Below the pieces are notes generated by a model. That model was not told the DNA's origin. It did not search any database and was given only the letters and a program-made list of their open reading frames with translations. From the NCBI GenBank assembly GCA_023246535.1, contig JAHFIF010000030.1, positions 4,521-11,065 of the forward strand: a DNA stretch of 6,545 nucleotides, given 5' to 3'. Every line of letters starts with the position of its first letter. The first letter of the stretch is position 1. Both the position numbers and the translations under genes were made by a program. Positions 4,088 to 6,545 of this stretch are shown here, one piece after another. Origin of the DNA: a bacterium. GTDB lineage: Bacteria; Patescibacteriota; Patescibacteriia; CAIQCM01.

Positions 4088-4834
4088 TCGGACGGCCGGT
4101 CCGGGGGCCAAGGCCCAGATGGTTTCGAATAACGCGCGCAGTCCCTGCTGAATCTTGGGGCTTTCGACGATCAATCCGACCTCTTCTTCAAAAGAAAGAA
4201 TGGCGATTTGCCGGTCGCCGTAGATGAGGATTTCGATTTCGGAATTGAATATTTTAGACTCAATGAATTTCGTCGTTTGCGCTTGATTGCGGACCGCTTC
4301 GGCGTATTTCTTCATGGACGCGGTGTTCGGGTACAGGTTCCTGATCGGAATGCGCAGCTTCAGGCGCTTGGGCGTGTAAACGTTGTCCCAATAATCCTCG
4401 CCGGAATAATGGATCGAATCTTCGGTGTAGGCGGCGAGAATTTCCTTTCCGGGGAAACGCAGCGTGTCCTTGTATATTTCGCGGATCCCGTCCTCGCCTT
4501 CGTAAAAACGAATGACCGGTTTTTTGTCGATCAAATTGGCCTGCGAAAGCAGTTGGGGGAGAAAGCTGGCGATGATCGATTTGCGCTCGTCGATTTGATC
4601 AAGCAGAATGCGCGGATCCTCGGCGTAGAAGACGGGGCGCTTGCCTTTTTTAAACGAGCTGAGCAAACCGCGGTCCTTGAGCGCCGCCGCAATCAGGTAA
4701 GCCGTTGTTCTTTTGACGCCGGCCTTTTTCGCCAGCCGCGAGATGTCCGTTTGTCCGAGTTCCAACGCCGCCAAATACAATTTGGCTTCGTTGGCGTTCA
4801 AGCCGATGCGTTGGAGTTCTTTGGATAATTGCAT
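4085..4834 (-). CDS. TrmB-family transcriptional regulator
   Basis: This 249-residue protein has an N-terminal winged helix-turn-helix of the TrmB type. LQRIGLNANEAKLYLAALELGQ is the first helix pair, DISRLAKKAGVKRTTAYLIAAALKDRGLLSS the recognition region, and FKKGKRPVFYAEDP the wing (about residues 5-75). A linker helix follows (ILLDQIDERKSIIASFLPQLLSQ), then a C-terminal ligand-type domain (about 105-249) with VIRFYEGEDGIREIYKDTL and repeated strands (EIEILIYGDRQIAILSFEEEVGLIVES). TrmB proteins usually sense sugars or other metabolites; the ligand here cannot be read. I place the start at the ATG at 4834; a TTG at 4846 is in frame and would add four residues. Neither has a Shine-Dalgarno. 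It is divergent from the methyltransferase gene across an AT-rich gap that probably holds its operator, and likely regulates itself, that gene, or both. Confidence 0.9.
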   Translation of the reverse strand: MQLSKELQRIGLNANEAKLYLAALELGQTDISRLAKKAGVKRTTAYLIAAALKDRGLLSSFKKGKRPVFYAEDPRILLDQIDERKSIIASFLPQLLSQANLIDKKPVIRFYEGEDGIREIYKDTLRFPGKEILAAYTEDSIHYSGEDYWDNVYTPKRLKLRIPIRNLYPNTASMKKYAEAVRNQAQTTKFIESKIFNSEIEILIYGDRQIAILSFEEEVGLIVESPKIQQGLRALFETIWALAPGPAVR

Positions 4835-5000
4835 AAGTGACGACAATTATGTCAACAAATATAAGTTAAATATAACTCAATAAAATAAGGCTAAATGTTA
4901 TATATTTGCTATTTGTAAATGATAAAAATCTAATTTTCATGTCGCTTTTCTATTTTAACCTATACTGGTATCAGATACAACCTCTGCGGAAGGAGAACCG
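4835..5000. promoter_or_regulatory. AT-rich divergent control region with candidate operators
   Basis: These 166 bases separate the TrmB-type regulator from the methyltransferase and are far more AT-rich than the neighbouring genes. Inverted repeats include AGTTA-AATA-TAACT (4864-4877) and GACA-ATTA-TGTC (4842-4853), the latter just before the regulator's start. An AT-palindromic stretch, AAATGTTATATATTT, lies around 4903-4917. Any of these could be operator sites for the divergent regulator. Several TATA-like boxes face the minus strand, but I cannot choose the -10 for the regulator. Confidence 0.45.
4961..4966 (+). promoter_or_regulatory. Probable -10 box of the methyltransferase gene
   Basis: TATACT (4961-4966) matches five of six consensus bases and lies about 35 bases before the ATG at 5001, leaving room for the strong Shine-Dalgarno. 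No clear -35 is seen at the normal spacing (TTCATG or CATGTC at best), which would fit a promoter that depends on an activator or on UP-like AT tracts. Confidence 0.4.
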
Positions 5001-5699
5001 ATGGACAATTATGATCTGTTTGCCAATGAGTACGCCGCTTACGCCCGCGATCTGACCGACGGACGGACCGAGATTGAGCTTGGACACAAACCGGCGGCGC
5101 GCTTGCTGGGGGCGCGTCTGCAGGGGAAGATCCTCGACGTCGGCTGCGGTCCGGGAAACTTCAGTCGATTCCTGCGCGCGCACGGCGCCCAAGTCGTTGG
5201 TGTCGATGTTTCGGAAAAGGAGATTGCGCTCGCCCGCGCCCATGGCGACGGCGTCGAATATCATGTCATCAAAAGCGGTGAATTCGCGGGCTTGCCGTCA
5301 AATTTTGACGCCGTTACTTTCAGCTTTTCGCTCTTCACCATTCCGACCTTCGCGGAAACCGTAAAAACGCTGACGGCCTGCCGTAGTCGGATCAAACCGG
5401 ACGGGCGGCTCGTCATTCTTAATTCAAAATTCGAACCGGGCGAGGCCAGGGAGTTTGTCTCATACCGGATCCAGGCCATTGCGAACCCGAAATCGGGCGA
5501 CCCGATCCGGGTTTGGCTCGGCCGCGATCGGCGTTTGGAAGTGGTCGATTATTATTGGACCTTGGTCGACTACGAAGAAATGCTCAGACGGTCGGGGTTT
5601 GTTCTTGAAGAGATCGTCGAGCCGCTGGCCGCCGGGGCGGGATGGCTCGACGAAACGCGGCATTCGCCGTGCACGATCTTTGCCGCACGCCCCGTTTAG
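5001..5699 (+). CDS. Class I SAM-dependent methyltransferase
   Basis: This 232-residue protein has the standard Rossmann-like methyltransferase motifs. Motif I is KILDVGCGPGNF (residues 43-54, SAM binding). The acidic end of strand 2 is VVGVDVSEKEI (D69, ribose contact). Motif III-like SNFDAVTFSFSLFTI follows at 100-114, with the IKPDGRLVILNSKF strand at 131-144. An N-terminal helical cap begins MDNYDLFANEYAAYARDLT, typical of small-molecule methyltransferases of the UbiE/Methyltransf_11-like group. The C-terminal YYWTLVDYEEMLRRSGFVLEEI segment is the usual last helix and strand. Methyl acceptor unknown. The ATG at 5001 has an excellent Shine-Dalgarno (AAGGAG, 5 bases upstream). The gene is monocistronic, ending in its own strong terminator, and divergent from the TrmB-type regulator, which is the likely controller. 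Cytosolic; no signal peptide. Confidence 0.9.
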   Translation: MDNYDLFANEYAAYARDLTDGRTEIELGHKPAARLLGARLQGKILDVGCGPGNFSRFLRAHGAQVVGVDVSEKEIALARAHGDGVEYHVIKSGEFAGLPSNFDAVTFSFSLFTIPTFAETVKTLTACRSRIKPDGRLVILNSKFEPGEAREFVSYRIQAIANPKSGDPIRVWLGRDRRLEVVDYYWTLVDYEEMLRRSGFVLEEIVEPLAAGAGWLDETRHSPCTIFAARPV

Positions 5700-5707
5700 T
5701 TTTTCCC

Positions 5708-5753
5708 ATCCGCATGCCCTAAGGCGTTCGCGCCCAAGGCATGCGGATTTTTT
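5708..5753 (+). terminator. Intrinsic terminator with UUCG-capped inner helix
   Basis: The outer stem ATCCGCATGCC/GGCATGCGGAT (5708-5718 with 5738-5748, 11 bp) is followed by six T in a row counting the last stem base. Inside it a second helix GGCG-TTCG-CGCC (5723-5734) carries a UUCG tetraloop, separated by small unpaired CTAA and CAA segments. It lies eight bases after the methyltransferase stop. Confidence 0.92.
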
Positions 5754-5779
5754 AGTTTTTGGCCCGTTTGGGCTAAATC

Positions 5780-5808
5780 TTGACAAAAAAGCCAAAATAT
5801 GATAAAAA
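5780..5808 (+). promoter_or_regulatory. Promoter of the nucleoside-hydrolase-like gene
   Basis: A perfect -35, TTGACA (5780-5785), with a 17-base spacer and extended -10, TGA plus TAAAAA (5803-5808). A TATGAT at 5798-5803 looks better as a box but would leave only a 12-base spacer. The expected start near 5815 gives a leader of about 60 bases. Confidence 0.6.
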
Positions 5809-5832
5809 GACGCGTTCTCTATAAGGGGGAGC

Positions 5833-5853
5833 TATCCGGCCGTTAGGCCGATA
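5833..5853 (+). promoter_or_regulatory. Leader hairpin before the nucleoside-hydrolase-like gene
   Basis: CGGCC-GTTA-GGCCG (5837-5850) extends by TAT/ATA past one bulged C. It is followed by no T-run, so it is not a terminator. The ribosome binding site AAGGAGG (5865-5871) lies 12 bases after the hairpin and stays unpaired. A second purine-rich, Shine-Dalgarno-like run AAGGGGGAG (5822-5830) precedes the hairpin but has no start codon after it. Confidence 0.4.
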
Positions 5854-5876
5854 TTTGGACGTTTAAGGAGGTTCTC

Positions 5877-6545
5877 GTGAAGAAGAACATCGTTGCTTTC
5901 ATTGATGCGCCCGACCCGGACAATTTTGTCCTGCTCGTGGCGCTCGCCAAGTTGAATCCCGACGCCGAGCTGCACGTGGTGCTGACCGGCCGGCCGCTGC
6001 GTTTCAATGCGCGGCGCGACGCGCCCAACTGGGACTACGATCGGCAGTCGTCGATCATGGCCCAGGAAGCCTCGGCCTTGCGGGTCAAGAATTTCTTGCG
6101 CCATTTCGACCTGCGCATCGCTCGCGTCTACGACGGCGGCATTGCGCCGCGCACGCTCGTGCCGCACTGGCTGCACTTCGCCGACTACTACAAGTTCCTC
6201 GACGTCGATCCGTTGGCCGCCATCCGGCATAGCGAACTCGATCCGCAGGAAGACTTGATCAAGGCGATGCTCGCGATGGACGAATGTGTCGTTGCCGTCG
6301 GCGGTCCGATGACCGGGCTCTATCAAATTCTGGTCAGGAACCCCGAAGTCGCCGGCAAGATCAAAGAGATCCATGCCATGTTCGCAACTTGGGGCACGGT
6401 GCAGCTCATGCAGTTCGGCGACCAGCCGCGCGGCGCGCTGCAATTCAACGTCGCTTGCGATCCGGTCGCGGCCAACTATGTCCTGAACGGACTGAGCTGC
6501 CCGATCTATCTCATGCCGACGGAAGTGACGCGCGTTGCCAATGTC
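5877..6545 (+). CDS. Nucleoside-hydrolase-like protein (3' end outside window)
   Basis: This is the first 223 codons of a gene that runs off the right edge. It opens KKNIVAFIDAPDPDNFVLLVALAKLNPDAEL, which aligns with the inosine-uridine nucleoside hydrolase N-terminus, although the calcium-binding signature D-P-G-x-D-D is changed to D-A-P-D-P-D-N (D10, D13, D15). Later family blocks are present: AVGGPMTGLYQILVRNPEVAGKIKEI (canonical GPLTN and PEi), QFNVACDPVAANYVL (canonical EFN-x-x-x-DP-x-A, with Gln for Glu), and PIYLMPTEVT. Classical enzymes cleave the N-glycosidic bond of nucleosides for base salvage; the altered active-site residues leave the substrate open. The start is GTG at 5877, fixed by a near-perfect Shine-Dalgarno (AAGGAGG, 5 bases upstream). 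A central insert with WDYDRQSSIMAQEASALRVKNFL has no obvious counterpart in the canonical enzyme. It is separated from the methyltransferase by a terminator and has its own promoter. Confidence 0.8.
   Translation, partial: MKKNIVAFIDAPDPDNFVLLVALAKLNPDAELHVVLTGRPLRFNARRDAPNWDYDRQSSIMAQEASALRVKNFLRHFDLRIARVYDGGIAPRTLVPHWLHFADYYKFLDVDPLAAIRHSELDPQEDLIKAMLAMDECVVAVGGPMTGLYQILVRNPEVAGKIKEIHAMFATWGTVQLMQFGDQPRGALQFNVACDPVAANYVLNGLSCPIYLMPTEVTRVANV

Noticed and set aside
4208..4828. Long plus-strand open frame of 206 codons antisense to the TrmB-type gene
   Set aside because: The opposite strand encodes an unmistakable TrmB-family protein. The antisense frame has no ribosome binding site and no recognisable domain; it arises from codon bias.
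5832..6443. Minus-strand open frame of 203 codons opposite the nucleoside-hydrolase-like gene
   Set aside because: The plus strand has a promoter, a strong Shine-Dalgarno and family motifs. The antisense frame runs through the plus-strand leader hairpin and shows no domain.
1..6545. CRISPR array, tRNA, rRNA, insertion sequence or attachment site
   Set aside because: No regularly spaced repeats, cloverleaf-like sequence, transposase frame or terminal inverted repeats were found on reading both strands.

Overview
The window reads as a stretch of bacterial chromosome made of small, mostly single-gene transcription units. Stops include TAA, TAG and TGA, so the standard bacterial code is in use. 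Three things fit a Patescibacteria/CPR-like genome assembled from an environmental sample: a TrmB-type regulator, near-leaderless genes beside genes with strong Shine-Dalgarno sites, and tight intrinsic terminators. The lineage is an inference; there is no rRNA or phylogenetic marker here. GC is moderate in genes, with sharply AT-rich control regions.

Layout, left to right. A possible terminator of an off-window gene (6-48). A small two-helix membrane protein (113-343, +). A xylose-isomerase/endonuclease IV-type TIM-barrel protein (407-1129, +). Then four minus-strand singletons: a 57-residue protein missed by length-filtered gene calling (1204-1377), a secreted orphan of 160 residues (1443-1925), an N-formylglutamate amidohydrolase-family enzyme (2036-2821) and a two-part orphan of 154 residues (3096-3560). 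A small zinc-ribbon-like protein (3746-4051, +) converges on a TrmB-family regulator (4085-4834, -) and shares a bidirectional terminator with it. The regulator is divergent, across a very AT-rich gap, from a class I SAM methyltransferase (5001-5699, +). Last comes a nucleoside-hydrolase-like gene (5877 onward, +) that runs off the right edge.

The genes do not form one obvious pathway. Most have their own promoter and terminator, so this is probably a set of independent units rather than an operon. The clearest regulatory pair is the TrmB regulator with the divergent methyltransferase.

The most interesting element is the roughly 150-nt leader of the amidohydrolase gene. It has a good promoter, a possible leaderless 19-codon reading frame, a segment able to form an antiterminator helix, and a strong intrinsic terminator just before the ribosome binding site. 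The reading frame's stop codon touches the antiterminator segment. This is the layout of transcription attenuation, but the sensed signal is not evident, and I match it to no riboswitch class that I know.
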